From Amycolatopsis orientalis DSM 40040 = KCTC 9412 (GTDB lineage Bacteria; Actinomycetota; Actinomycetes; Mycobacteriales; Pseudonocardiaceae): 64,000 nt of DNA. How positions within the stretch are numbered: position 1 is the first letter of the stretch; each line of letters begins with the position of its first letter. The stretch covers positions 217,615-281,614 of the forward strand of contig NZ_ASJB01000015.1 in NCBI RefSeq assembly GCF_000478275.1, written 5' to 3'. Of this stretch, positions 42,401 through 49,745 are shown one piece after another. A program made the position numbers and the translations under genes. Under the pieces are notes generated by a model, which was given only the letters and a program-made list of their open reading frames with translations, was not told the origin of the DNA and searched no databases.

Positions 42401-42428
42401 CGGAGCCAAGACGGGGCACAAGGTGCAT
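39405..42428 (-). CDS. Large LuxR-type ATPase transcription regulator (LAL family)
   Basis: The 1007-residue protein has an N-terminal AAA ATPase with Walker A LLSGDAGVGKTRLLTALG and Walker B PVVILLEDLHWADGSTRNLL. A long TPR-like helical region (about 380-900) follows, then a C-terminal LuxR HTH (LTDRERDVLERVALGRTNRQ, then EKTVSVHLSRVMAKLGASRR). LAL/MalT-type regulators switch on target operons when an inducer and ATP bind. Its target is unknown; the closest genes are gabD2 and the XRE/DUF397 module. No strong ribosome site is visible. Confidence 0.9.
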   Translation of the reverse strand: MHLVPRLGSGIPIVARTQEMRQLRAAFARAERAEAGAVLLSGDAGVGKTRLLTALGEYAAGTGALVLTGRCIDVREGGLPYLPFAEALAPLATTSDPAVTAAVRARPALGRLLPQMQQAEDYPAIEDGQLTASERVSTQRLGPEQDLGQLQLFDAVLGVLTVIAQRRPVVILLEDLHWADGSTRNLLSFLLTRLRTQRLLVVASYREEDVHRRHPLRALLSEVVRLGAVERVEVKPFGAEDARAFVEALADEPIGQDLIADIVSRSEGNPFFVEELLASAKDCRDLPAGLAEVLLARVEQLSQTTRRVLRVVSVAKDSVAHAALAEISGLDELELDEALREAVQHHVLVIENGFYTFRHALLQEAVYGDLLPGERVRMHAAYAARIRNRTQGRGQYARLAHHSLESKDFVTALAASLQAMDEAEKLGAPGSALRHVEQALSIWDAVPAADRPSDVDELRLLHEASYFASTSGEPERAVAYSRSATEALGPGVGNERAAKVWRRHAEALLSVDGTLDEVLEAIDNAWELVEHTEASSARAWVLATRAGILRLIDRHDEALQCALAAVADARAVGAGGAEAAALVSLGTLADSAGDVEEARERLREAERKARDSGALNGELRALHFLGLSYDDRAEIHSALKYYAKGIQRAKDTGLTWSSFGIELRTKHLTLRYVSGDWPDDDDAGRAGRGVSSVVAGRFLGIWAQFVVGRGRFEDADKILPSLRQHWSADYSIALASGDAAIQLASWRGDHAGAVRQARELIDWLEEVEPAVLGGIRISVHGLAAAVAQAAEARVRGDLATVEAAVASGEKMLAHGRRCAEHGIPRSVQLGPEALAWLARLEALGACLHGAGEPALWAKAVEAFGYGAVYEQAMCRLQHAKSLLASDGDTELAATELLAAYAVADRLGACPLLGAVRDLSHRARVELPGDAAAPRRDTVDPLTDRERDVLERVALGRTNRQVGEELYISEKTVSVHLSRVMAKLGASRRAEAVAIAYDRGLLAAPTSS

Positions 42429-42491
42429 TCTTGCCTACCGGACCGACAACTTCGCCTGTGTTTTCGCCGAGAGCTTCATCGCACTCGACCT

Positions 42492-42704
42492 CTACCGGGT
42501 GATCTCACCGCTGCGGGCGGGCAGCTGCCCGACCTCGCGGCGCTGCTGGGCCGGGAGCTGGACCTCGGCGCGCTGCGCGCGGATCCGCCTGCCCGCCCGG
42601 CGGGCCCTGTCGACCCATACGCTGCGGCCCGCTCGCTGCAGCTCTTCCCGCCGGTACTCGATCTCGGCCAGTACGCCGGTAAGGAGGGCGTCGTTGCTGT
42701 TCAT
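42492..42704 (-). CDS. Small basic protein, 70 aa
   Basis: MNSNDALLTGVLAEIEYRRE begins a 70-residue, arginine/glutamine-rich protein with a likely helical middle and no membrane segment. AAGGGGAAA lies about seven bases before the ATG at 42704, and the third-position pattern looks coding. It lies between the LuxR regulator and the DUF397 gene on the same strand. I do not recognise it. Confidence 0.55.
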   Translation of the reverse strand: MNSNDALLTGVLAEIEYRREELQRAGRSVWVDRARRAGRRIRAQRAEVQLPAQQRREVGQLPARSGEITR

Positions 42705-42869
42705 CACTGTTTCCCCTTTAGGACTTCACTACCTGGTTTGGTAATGACCAGATTCGTCCTGAGGGGTGCCTCGCGGCATCGGGTGATCACCTACACCCGG
42801 ACGTAGTTCGACCCCTTACTCCCACCCATCCCCTGCTCGGGGGGCGTAAGGGGTCGATTTCCAGCGTCT

Positions 42870-43079
42870 CTAGTCGTGTGCCGGGCCACTCGGGCGGACG
42901 GCGCCGAGCAGCCCCTGCCAAGCGTGCGGCGAGAGGCGGATGGCACCTCCCTCGGGGTCCTTCGAGTCCCTCAGCGCGGCACCGGAACCGGTGAAGGCGA
43001 CCTCGACGCAGTCGTTGCCGCCACCGCTGTGGCTGCTCTTGCGCCACCGGGCCTGGGAAAGATCATCGTTGGGCGTCAT
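42870..43079 (-). CDS. DUF397 protein
   Basis: The 69-residue protein carries the DUF397 signature: ARWRKSSHSGGGNDCVEVAF, then ALRDSKDPEGGAIRLSPHAW. It starts 12 bases after the XRE regulator. Such pairs (WhiJ/BldB-region type) are abundant in Streptomyces and relatives; the DUF397 partner is thought to antagonise or assist the DNA-binding protein. Confidence 0.93.
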   Translation of the reverse strand: MTPNDDLSQARWRKSSHSGGGNDCVEVAFTGSGAALRDSKDPEGGAIRLSPHAWQGLLGAVRPSGPAHD

Positions 43080-43091
43080 GCTCCCCGCTCC

Positions 43092-44009
43092 TTACTTGTT
43101 TCCAGGGACCTCGAGCACACCGAGGTCTCGATACTGCGGTGCATTCGGGAGGGCCGCCTGTTCGGCGAACCTCCCGGCGGCCTCGGCGATCACCTCGACC
43201 GAGTCGTCCGGTTTCAACGCGGCGGCACGGAGATGGTCGAACATCAACGCGTATCGCCGGACGTCCGGGGGTTCCTCCAGGTAGAGCCCGCTGGAGGTGC
43301 TGTCGACGTAGACCACGTCGGTGTCGGCCAGTTCGGGGAAGCCCATGATGAGGAACGGGCCCTCCATCCCGGGATGGGCGCCCGCGCCGAACGGCACGAT
43401 CTGGACGGTCACGTTCGGCTGACCCGCCAGCGCGACCATCCGGTACAGCTGTTCCGCCATGACCTCGGGCCCGTCGACCGTGCGGTGCAGGACCGCCTCG
43501 TCGATCACGGCCCAGTACTCCGGCGGCGAAGGATCCGTCAGCAGTTCCTGCCGCGCCATCCGCGCCGCCACCCGGCGCCTGATCTCGGCGTCCTCGGCGT
43601 CGGGCCGCATCGCCCGGATCACCGCCTTGGCGTAGCGCTCGGTCTGCAACAGCCCCGGCACCAGCAGCGCCTGGAACGCCCGCAGTGAACTCGCGTCCGC
43701 CTCCAGGCCGACGAAGGTGCCGGTGAACACCTCGTTATACGCGTGCCACCAGCCGCGTTTGCGGGCTTCCCTGGCGAGCTGGACGAGCGCTTCCTGCTCG
43801 TCACCCGCGATGCCGTACAGCTCCAGCATGTCGCGCGCGTCGCGCGGGGTGACCCCGACGTGCCCGGTCTCGATCCGGCTGACCTTCGACGCCGAGCATT
43901 CGAGCTTCTCGCTCACCTCGTCGATGGTGAGGTCGGCCGCCTCGCGCAGCCGCCTCAGTTCGCTCGCCAGTCTCCGGCGGCGCACGGTGGGTCCCTGACC
44001 CCTCGTCAT
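43092..44009 (-). CDS. XRE-family regulator with DUF5753 domain
   Basis: The 305-residue protein has an N-terminal XRE helix-turn-helix (LTIDEVSEKLECSASKVSRI, ETGHVGVTPRDARDML). The DUF5753 (Scr1-type) C-terminal domain begins after LARE and shows RAFQALLVPGLLQTERYAKA and the late LAGQPNVTVQIVPFGAGAHP. Members of this group, such as WhiJ, act in development with their DUF397 partner. ATG 44009 gives MTRGQGPTVRRRRLASELRR. Two short dyads lie upstream. Confidence 0.93.
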   Translation of the reverse strand: MTRGQGPTVRRRRLASELRRLREAADLTIDEVSEKLECSASKVSRIETGHVGVTPRDARDMLELYGIAGDEQEALVQLAREARKRGWWHAYNEVFTGTFVGLEADASSLRAFQALLVPGLLQTERYAKAVIRAMRPDAEDAEIRRRVAARMARQELLTDPSPPEYWAVIDEAVLHRTVDGPEVMAEQLYRMVALAGQPNVTVQIVPFGAGAHPGMEGPFLIMGFPELADTDVVYVDSTSSGLYLEEPPDVRRYALMFDHLRAAALKPDDSVEVIAEAAGRFAEQAALPNAPQYRDLGVLEVPGNK

Positions 44010-44062
44010 CACGGCACCTCCACAAAGCTGTCCGAGCTACACCGATCGGGACGTGGCGAGGA

Positions 44063-44073
44063 GAACAGTGTTC
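44063..44073. promoter_or_regulatory. Dyad GAACA-G-TGTTC upstream of the XRE gene
   Basis: This perfect 11-base palindrome lies 54 bases before the XRE start. A matching GAACA-A-TGTTC lies upstream of pyk (47303). It may be an operator; no protein can be assigned. Confidence 0.4.
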
Positions 44074-44165
44074 GACGATCCTCGCACGATGCACATCTAA
44101 CCAGCCCGAGACACATTCGGTGAGATGGTCACACCACCATTTTCCGGCCCGGCCCGTCTTTCATC

Positions 44166-44178
44166 CTGCAATTTGCAG
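44166..44178. promoter_or_regulatory. Dyad CTGCAA-T-TTGCAG upstream of the XRE gene
   Basis: Perfect 6-base arms with one central base lie 157 bases before the XRE start. A further partial repeat, GATTGC, follows. It is a candidate site for the XRE/DUF397 module itself (inference). Confidence 0.45.
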
Positions 44179-44475
44179 ATTGCCGTTGTAGGTTGACCAT
44201 TGTGCACCGCGGTTCGCCCGCCCTCGTCGGCGGTCGCGGACCTGCTCGCGGCACGGGCGCGGGGCCGCGAGCTGCACCGACGGGTTTCCCGGAAGGGTAC
44301 CCGTCGAAGCCGGATTCACCCCCGGTGCAGGGCCGGAGCCGTCCCCCGATCGGTTCCGGCCCTCCCTTTATGCCCGCGGCCCTTTTGCGTAATGCTCTGG
44401 CACCAGAGGTTAATTCATTTCGCCATTCCCTCTAAAGGATGGACAACACGCCTCTTCGATGCGGAACGTCACCGT

Positions 44476-45375
44476 TCACACCACTCGAAGAAGCCCCTCC
44501 TGCACGACGGTGGCGATATGCGTTCCGTCCGCGGCGAAGAACCGTCCCGTGGCCAGACCGCGAGCGCCCGAAGCCGTCGGCGACGCGGAGTCGTAGAGGA
44601 ACCACTCGTCGGCCCGGAACGGGCGGTGGAACCACAGCGCGTGATCCAGGCTCGCGCCGATCACCTTGTCGAGATCCCAGTAGACGCCGTGGCGGGCGAG
44701 CACGGAGTCCAGGAGGGTCATGTCCGAGGCGTAGGTCAGGACGCAGACATGCAGCAGCTGCTGGTCCGGGAGCTTGCCGTCGGCCCGCATCCAGACCTGG
44801 TTCCTGGCGGGGAGCTCCCCGGACTTCCGGGTCACCCACGGCGGGTCGTTGACGTACCGCAGGTCGATCGGGCGCGGCCGGTCGTGATGGCCGATGAAGT
44901 ACCCCTCGGCACGCTCCTGCAGCGTCGGGAGCGACTCGGGGTCCGGGACGTCCGGCATGGTTTCGGAGTGCTCGATGCCGCCCTCGTCCTTCTGGAACGA
45001 GGCGGACAGCGAGAAGATCGCCTTGCCGTGCTGGATGCCCACGACGCGGCGGGTGGTGAACGAACGGCCGTCGCGGATCCTGTCGACCTCGTAGACGATC
45101 GGAACACTCGGGTCGCCGCCGCGGATGAAGTACGCGTGCAGCGAGTGGACCTTCCGCTCCTCGGGCACGGTGCGGCCGGCGGCGACCAGCGCCTGCCCCG
45201 CGACCTGCCCGCCGAACACCCGCACCGGCGAGTGGGCGGGTGAGACGCCGCGGAAGATGTTCTCTTCGATCTTCTCCAAGTCCAGCAGCGCGACCAGCCG
45301 GTCGAGGACGGGCTGACCGCCCACTCCGCCGGTGCTGTCGAATCCGGCCGCGGCCTCCCTGGCCATCTCAGTCAT
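44476..45375 (-). CDS. tesB: Acyl-CoA thioesterase II, TesB-like
   Basis: The 299-residue double-hotdog thioesterase has VFGGQVAGQALVAAGRTVPE, HSLHAYFIRGGDPSVPIVYE, ASLDHALWFHRPFRADEWFL (catalytic Asp of the DTQ set) and the closing TVVQEGLLR (Gln). It hydrolyses medium- and long-chain acyl-CoAs to free acids in the cytoplasm. ATG 45375 begins MTEMAREAAAGFD. It is monocistronic. Confidence 0.92.
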   Translation of the reverse strand: MTEMAREAAAGFDSTGGVGGQPVLDRLVALLDLEKIEENIFRGVSPAHSPVRVFGGQVAGQALVAAGRTVPEERKVHSLHAYFIRGGDPSVPIVYEVDRIRDGRSFTTRRVVGIQHGKAIFSLSASFQKDEGGIEHSETMPDVPDPESLPTLQERAEGYFIGHHDRPRPIDLRYVNDPPWVTRKSGELPARNQVWMRADGKLPDQQLLHVCVLTYASDMTLLDSVLARHGVYWDLDKVIGASLDHALWFHRPFRADEWFLYDSASPTASGARGLATGRFFAADGTHIATVVQEGLLRVV

Positions 45376-45497
45376 GTCATGGACTTTAGGCCGTAAGGGG
45401 GCCCCGGGCCTCCGTCAGGCGGGACGTTTGTCGCGAAGGCCACCTTCGGGACGTGTCGGGAGCCTTGCGTCCTGGGGTTGCGAGGGAGCGCGGGCTG

Positions 45498-45541
45498 TCG
45501 TGAGTGGTAATGACGGTTCTAACCGTCATTACCACTCACGA
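45498..45541. repeat. Palindrome family A copy 3
   Basis: TCGTGAGTGGTAATGACGGTT and its exact complement around a 2-base centre form a perfect palindrome. It is the same sequence as the copy at 56161 apart from the centre. Confidence 0.75.
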
Positions 45542-45577
45542 GGCTTGGGCGGCGCGATGCCGGTGTCTCGGCAAGGT

Positions 45578-45624
45578 GTGAAGGGCGAGTTGCCTCGGCT
45601 GAGCCGAGGGAAGGGGGCCTTCAC
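45578..45624. terminator. Nested hairpin
   Basis: The outer arms GTGAAGG and CCTTCAC enclose a perfect inner hairpin CCTCGGCTGAGCCGAGG (45593-45609). It is terminator-like, in the same gap as the family A and C copies. Confidence 0.55.
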
Positions 45625-45698
45625 GCGCAGCTGTGGTGACTGCTGATGCTGGTGGGCCGCCTGCGGCGATCATCGAGTACATGAACCAGAGGAAGGAC

Positions 45699-45751
45699 GC
45701 CATGAAAGGTCCTTTCCTTGCGAAATTTGCAAGGAAAGGACCTTTCATGGC
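45699..45751. repeat. Palindrome family C copy 3
   Basis: This 53-base perfect palindrome is identical in the arms and centre to the copy at 25874. It lies 33 bases after the pyk stop and is probably its terminator. Confidence 0.75.
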
Positions 45752-45783
45752 ACAGCCGAGGGACGCGCGTGAGGTGACCGGCG

Positions 45784-47208
45784 TCAGGCGTGGTCGTCCT
45801 CGCCGAGCCGGTGCACCCGGATGAGGTTGGTCGAGCCGACCGTTCCCGGCGGGGAACCGGCGACGATGACCACGAGGTCGCCCTTGGCGTACTTGCCCAT
45901 TTCGAGCATCGCGTGGTCGACCTGCTGGATCATCTGGTCGGTGGAGCCGACCTTCGGCACGATCCGGGTCGTGGTGCCCCAGGTCATCGCGAGCTGGCTG
46001 CGGACGCTCTCCTCCGGGGTGAAGGCCAGCAGCGGCAGCCGCGTGTGCAACCGCGCGAGCCGCCGGACCGTGTCACCGGACTGGGTGAAGGCGACCAGCG
46101 CCTTGGCGTTCAGCCGCTCGCCGATGTCCCTGGCCGCGTAGGAGATGACACCGCGCTTGGTGCGCGGGACGTGCGACAGCGGCGGCACGACGGGCGAGTC
46201 GGTTTCGACGGCCTCGATGATCCGGCCCATGGTCTGGACGACCTCGATGGCGTAGCGGCCGACGCTGGTCTCGCCCGAGAGCATGAGGGCGTCCGCGCCG
46301 TCGAGCACCGCGTTGGCGACGTCCGAGGCCTCCGCGCGGGTCGGGCGGGAGCTGTTGATCATCGATTCGAGCATCTGCGTCGCGACGATGACCGGCTTCG
46401 CGTTCTCGCGGGCGATCTGGATGGTGCGCTTCTGCACCAGCGGGACCTGCTCCAGCGGGAGTTCGACGCCGAGGTCGCCGCGGGCGATCATCACCGCGTC
46501 GAAGGCCAGCACGATGGCTTCGAGGTTGTAGACCGCTTCGGGCTTCTCGATCTTCGCGACCACCGGGAGGCGGCCCTTGCCCACACGGTCCATCACCTGG
46601 TGGACCAGGTCGATGTCGGCGGGCGAGCGGACGAACGACAGCGCGATGAAGTCCACGCCCAGTTCGAGCGCGAACTCGAGGTCCTCGATGTCCTTTTCGG
46701 ACAGCGCCGGCACGGAGACGTCCATACCCGGCAGGGAGACACCCTTGTTGTTGCTGACGGGGCCGCCTTCGGTGACCTCGCACACGACGTCCGGGCCGTC
46801 GACCTCCTTGACCACGAGGCCGACCTTGCCGTCGTCGACCAGCAGGCGGTCCCCGGGCTTCGCGTCGTCGGCGAGTCCCTTGTAGGTGGTCGAGACCCGG
46901 TCGTGGGTGCCCGCGACGTCCTCGACGGTGATCCGCACGATGTCGCCGTTGTGCCATTCGACCGGCCCGCCCGCGAAGGTGCCGAGACGGATCTTCGGCC
47001 CCTGAAGGTCGGCGAGGATGCCCACCGCACGGCCCGATTCGGCGGCGGCGGACCGGATGAGGTCATAGACCTGCTTGTGGTCGCTGTGCGTCCCGTGGCT
47101 GAAGTTCATCCTCGCGACGTCCATCCCGGCGTCGACGAGTTGCCGCATCTTCTCCGGCGTAGCGGTCGCGGGGCCCAGGGTACAAACGATCTTCGCGCGT
47201 CGGCTCAC
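45784..47208 (-). CDS. pyk: Pyruvate kinase
   Basis: The 474-residue enzyme starts MSRRAKIVCTLGPATATPEK, then has MDVARMNFSHGTHSDH, the catalytic lysine segment VVAKIEKPEAVYNLEAI, the metal-site MIARGDLGVELP and ATQMLESMINSSRPTRAEAS. It makes pyruvate and ATP from phosphoenolpyruvate and ADP, the last step of glycolysis. The GTG start is at 47208. It is monocistronic, with a GAACA-N-TGTTC dyad upstream. Confidence 0.96.
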   Translation of the reverse strand: MSRRAKIVCTLGPATATPEKMRQLVDAGMDVARMNFSHGTHSDHKQVYDLIRSAAAESGRAVGILADLQGPKIRLGTFAGGPVEWHNGDIVRITVEDVAGTHDRVSTTYKGLADDAKPGDRLLVDDGKVGLVVKEVDGPDVVCEVTEGGPVSNNKGVSLPGMDVSVPALSEKDIEDLEFALELGVDFIALSFVRSPADIDLVHQVMDRVGKGRLPVVAKIEKPEAVYNLEAIVLAFDAVMIARGDLGVELPLEQVPLVQKRTIQIARENAKPVIVATQMLESMINSSRPTRAEASDVANAVLDGADALMLSGETSVGRYAIEVVQTMGRIIEAVETDSPVVPPLSHVPRTKRGVISYAARDIGERLNAKALVAFTQSGDTVRRLARLHTRLPLLAFTPEESVRSQLAMTWGTTTRIVPKVGSTDQMIQQVDHAMLEMGKYAKGDLVVIVAGSPPGTVGSTNLIRVHRLGEDDHA

Positions 47209-47302
47209 GTTCGCACAGCGTAGTCCCTCATCGGTGATCCGTCTTTACCGATACCGAAAGTTCAAGAAAAGTGTCAGTTCACCTGGCCGAATGACAACCA
47301 CC

Positions 47303-47313
47303 GAACAATGTTC
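47303..47313. promoter_or_regulatory. Dyad GAACA-A-TGTTC upstream of pyk
   Basis: This perfect 11-base palindrome lies 95 bases before the pyk start. It has the same arms as the site at 44063, which suggests a shared regulator, though two sites are weak evidence. Confidence 0.35.
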
Positions 47314-47318
47314 ACCGG

Positions 47319-47984
47319 TTATCGGCGCGGCTTTTCGCTCGGCCCGACGCGGTCCCGCGCCCACTCGTTGAACGCCCGGACCTGCCGCCACGCCTTCCGC
47401 ACCCGGTCGAGCGCGCCCCGCTCGTGCAGGACGTCGTCCGGCTCCCAGACCCGTGCCGCGTACACCGAGCGATACCTCAGCAGGTCGATGCGGGGGTGGT
47501 CCTCGGCGAACCCGCGCGGCTTCGACTTGAGGCGATCACCCTTGATCTCCCAGCCCGCCTTCTCCAGTTTCGCGAGGAGCTTGGCCAGCTCAGCACCGTG
47601 GACCTCGGTGTCGACGGCCCTGCGGAAGCGGGCGAGCTGATCGGACTCGAAGTGGAAGCAGCCGCCGCCGACGCGCAGGCCCGCCGGGCCGATTTCGACG
47701 TAGTAGGCGCCGCCGCCGCGGCCCTGCTCGATCACCGCGCCGCAATGGGTCTTGTACGGCGTCTTGTCCTTGGCGAACCGGACGTCGCGGTACGGCCGGA
47801 AGACCTTCCCCTCGCCGAAGCCGTCGCCGAATTCCGGGACCAGTTCCGCCAGCAGCGCTTCCATCGGGCCGCGGACGTCGGCCTGGTAGGTGGCGAGATT
47901 CGCGTCCCAGTAGGACTTGGAGTTGTCCGCCTCGAGTCCGTCGTAGAAGTCGATGGCGTACTCGCCGAAACCCTCGAAACCCAT
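47319..47984 (-). CDS. DUF2461 (TIGR02453) family protein
   Basis: The 221-residue soluble protein starts MGFEGFGEYAIDFYDGLEAD. Family marks are NSKSYWDANLATYQADVRGP, VFRPYRDVRFAKDKTPYKTH and GAYYVEIGPAGLRVGGGCFH. The family is widespread and its function is unknown. The stop lies 110 bases before the pyk start on the same strand. Confidence 0.9.
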   Translation of the reverse strand: MGFEGFGEYAIDFYDGLEADNSKSYWDANLATYQADVRGPMEALLAELVPEFGDGFGEGKVFRPYRDVRFAKDKTPYKTHCGAVIEQGRGGGAYYVEIGPAGLRVGGGCFHFESDQLARFRRAVDTEVHGAELAKLLAKLEKAGWEIKGDRLKSKPRGFAEDHPRIDLLRYRSVYAARVWEPDDVLHERGALDRVRKAWRQVRAFNEWARDRVGPSEKPRR

Positions 47985-48012
47985 GCGGTGACGGTAATCC
48001 CAGCCACCGACG

Positions 48013-48043
48013 GACGCGCGTGAAGGGGGCCTTCACGCGCGTC
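48013..48043. terminator. Hairpin terminator after the chitinase gene
   Basis: GACGCGCGTGAAG and CTTCACGCGCGTC are a perfect 13-base stem with a GGGGC loop, nine bases after the chitinase stop on the minus strand. The GAAGGGGGCCTTC core resembles family D. Confidence 0.7.
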
Positions 48044-48051
48044 CGGGAGGC

Positions 48052-49272
48052 TTACCTGGCGAGGGCGGTGATCAGCTCGCCGTCCGGGGTGTCCCCGGAC
48101 AGTTCCCAGAAGAAGGCGCCGCCGAGACCCTGGTCCTTCGCGTAGGCGACCTTCCCGCCGATGGTCGCCGGGGTGTCGTAGCTCCACCAGTCACTGCCGC
48201 ATTTGGCGTACGCGGTGCCCGCGACGGTGCCGGTGGCCGGGCAGGTGTTCTTCAGGACCTTGTAGTCCTGGATGCCCGGTTCGGTGCCCGCCGCCGGACC
48301 GGTCGCGGTGCCGCCCGGGGCCTCCTGGGTGACACCGGTCCAGCCGCGGCCGTAGAAACCGATGCCCAGCAGCAGTTTGCTCGCCGGGACGCCCTTGCCC
48401 TTGAGCTTCTGGATCGCGGCGTCGGAGTGGAAGCCGGCGGTGGGGATGCCCGCGTAGGCGGTCAGCGGTGAATGCGGGGCCGTCGGGCCCTGCGCGGCCC
48501 AGGCGCCGAAGTAGTCGTAGGTCATGACGTTGTACCAGTCGAAGTACTGCGACGCGCCGCCGTAATCCGCGGCGTCGATCTTGCCGCCGTCGGTACCGTC
48601 CGCGGTGATCGCGGCGGTGACCAGTTTGGAGCCGAACTTCGCCCGCAGCGCCTGCGCCAGGTTCTTGATCGCGGCCGCGCCGCTGGTGTCACACGAGAGA
48701 CCGCAGGCGTTCGGGTACTCCCAGTCGATGTCGATACCGTCGAAGACGCCGGCCCAGCGCGGGTCGTTGAGCAGGTTGTAGCAGGAGTCCGCGAACGCGG
48801 CCGGGTTCTTCGCCGCCTCGGCGAAGCCGCCGGACCAGGTCCAGCCGCCGAAGGACCACAGCACCTTGAGGTCCGGGTACTTGGCCTTGAGCTTCTTCAG
48901 CTGGTTGAAGTTCCCGCGCAGCGCGCCCGTGTCCCACGAGTCCGCGACACCGTCCACACTGGAGGCCGCGTCGTAGAACTTGCTCGTCGCCGCTTCGGCG
49001 TCACCGAGCGCGCAACCACCGTTGGTGACGTTGCCGAACGAGTAGTTGATATGGGTCAGCTTGCTCGCCGAACCCGACGTGTCGATGTTCTTCACATGGT
49101 AGTTGCGCTGGTAGACGCCCCATTCGGCGAAGTACCCGAGCACCTTGCCGACCGAGGCGTCCCCGGCTTCCGGCGCGGCCGTCGCCTGCTGGGCCGGTGC
49201 GGCCACGGCCAGCGCGCCCAGTGCGACGACCGCCGCACCCGCGATCGCGGTGAACTTGCTCCAACGGGACAT
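48052..49272 (-). CDS. Secreted chitinase, glycoside hydrolase family 18
   Basis: The 406-residue protein has a Sec signal peptide (about 1-32, ending APAQQATA) and a GH18 barrel: VLGYFAEWGVYQRNYHVKNI, LKVLWSFGGWTWSGGF, the catalytic DGIDIDWEYPNACG (DxxDxDxE) and WYNVMTYDYFGAWA. It hydrolyses chitin outside the cell. No chitin-binding domain is attached. ATG 49272 with AAGGGAGA upstream is preferred over 49296. The promoter carries tandem TGGTCT-type repeats, as in Streptomyces chitinase genes, suggesting DasR-type control. Confidence 0.93.
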   Translation of the reverse strand: MSRWSKFTAIAGAAVVALGALAVAAPAQQATAAPEAGDASVGKVLGYFAEWGVYQRNYHVKNIDTSGSASKLTHINYSFGNVTNGGCALGDAEAATSKFYDAASSVDGVADSWDTGALRGNFNQLKKLKAKYPDLKVLWSFGGWTWSGGFAEAAKNPAAFADSCYNLLNDPRWAGVFDGIDIDWEYPNACGLSCDTSGAAAIKNLAQALRAKFGSKLVTAAITADGTDGGKIDAADYGGASQYFDWYNVMTYDYFGAWAAQGPTAPHSPLTAYAGIPTAGFHSDAAIQKLKGKGVPASKLLLGIGFYGRGWTGVTQEAPGGTATGPAAGTEPGIQDYKVLKNTCPATGTVAGTAYAKCGSDWWSYDTPATIGGKVAYAKDQGLGGAFFWELSGDTPDGELITALAR

Positions 49273-49328
49273 GCGTTCTCCCTTCACCGTCACCATCGGT
49301 GACGAGAGGACTGCGGCGGGACACGCAC

Positions 49329-49371
49329 AAGTTAAGTGGACTAGACCACTCCGTCAATGGTTCAGACCAAG
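49329..49371 (-). promoter_or_regulatory. Chitinase promoter with two DasR-type (dre) repeats
   Basis: On the minus strand TTGACG (plus 49352-49357) and TAACTT (plus 49329-49334) form a promoter with a 17-base spacer. AGTGGACTAGACCACT (49335-49350) fills the spacer and differs from the dre consensus AGTGGTCTAGACCACT at one base. A weaker copy with TGGT and AGACCA lies at 49356-49371 over the -35. Tandem TGGTCT repeats at this place are known for Streptomyces chitinases. Confidence 0.75.
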
Positions 49372-49436
49372 ACTTTCGGATGGACATTTTCGAACATTCC
49401 TTGACGGAAATATGCCGCACGAGGCACATTTCCCGG

Positions 49437-49745
49437 ATGATGCAGACTTTCGAGATCCTCGCCGAACCCCGCCGCCGCACCATCCTGGACCTCCTGCGCG
49501 ACGGCGAACGGTCGGTCAACGAGCTGGTCGAGGTCCTCGAACTGAGCCAACCGGCCGTGTCGAAGCACCTGCGTGTCCTCCGCGAGGCCGGTCTGGTCAC
49601 CGTCCGCGTCGCCGCGCAGCGGAGGTGCTACCGGCTCCGGCCGGAGCCGCTGGCGGAGGTCGACGCCTGGCTCGCGCCGTACCGCCGGTTCTGGGAAGGG
49701 CGGATCGACGCGCTCGAACGGCACCTGGACGAGGACAGTCAGTGA
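49437..49745 (+). CDS. ArsR-family winged-helix regulator
   Basis: The 102-residue protein starts MMQTFEILAEPRRRTILDLL. HTH: ELSQPAVSKHLRVLREAGLV; the end is AWLAPYRRFWEGRIDALERH. It has no metal-binding cysteines. It resembles the ArsR protein at 15935, which suggests the SRPBCC/DUF899-linked branch, but here no such partner follows. It is divergent from the chitinase gene, and its tail overlaps a convergent remnant gene by seven bases. ATG 49437 or 49440 could be the start. Confidence 0.85.
   Translation: MMQTFEILAEPRRRTILDLLRDGERSVNELVEVLELSQPAVSKHLRVLREAGLVTVRVAAQRRCYRLRPEPLAEVDAWLAPYRRFWEGRIDALERHLDEDSQ

Larger units (their letters stand above)
44010..44475. other. Gene-free 466-base region with two dyads
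   Basis: It holds the promoter region of the XRE/DUF397 pair (minus strand) and the 3' side of the thioesterase gene. An open frame from 44200 on the plus strand (LADLLAARARGRELHRR-like) continues far into the thioesterase antisense strand and is not credible. Dyads are listed separately. Confidence 0.5.
45376..45783. other. 408-base intergenic region with three palindromes
   Basis: The gap between tesB and pyk (both on the minus strand) holds a family A palindrome, a nested hairpin and a family C palindrome. A short frame on the plus strand through 45633-45700 (AAIIEYMNQRKDA) has codon-like bias and could be a gene remnant; I do not call it. Confidence 0.5.

Noticed and set aside
44063..44073. 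LexA/SOS box
   Set aside because: The actinobacterial box needs four bases between GAAC and GTTC; here the spacing is three.
44200..45243. 347-codon plus-strand frame opposite tesB
   Set aside because: Starts in the gap but continues antisense through the thioesterase; codon bias is that of a shadow frame.
45633..45824. Small plus-strand frame reading MKGPF peptides through palindrome C
   Set aside because: The peptide comes from the palindrome itself and recurs in unrelated frames at other copies, so it is not evidence of a gene.
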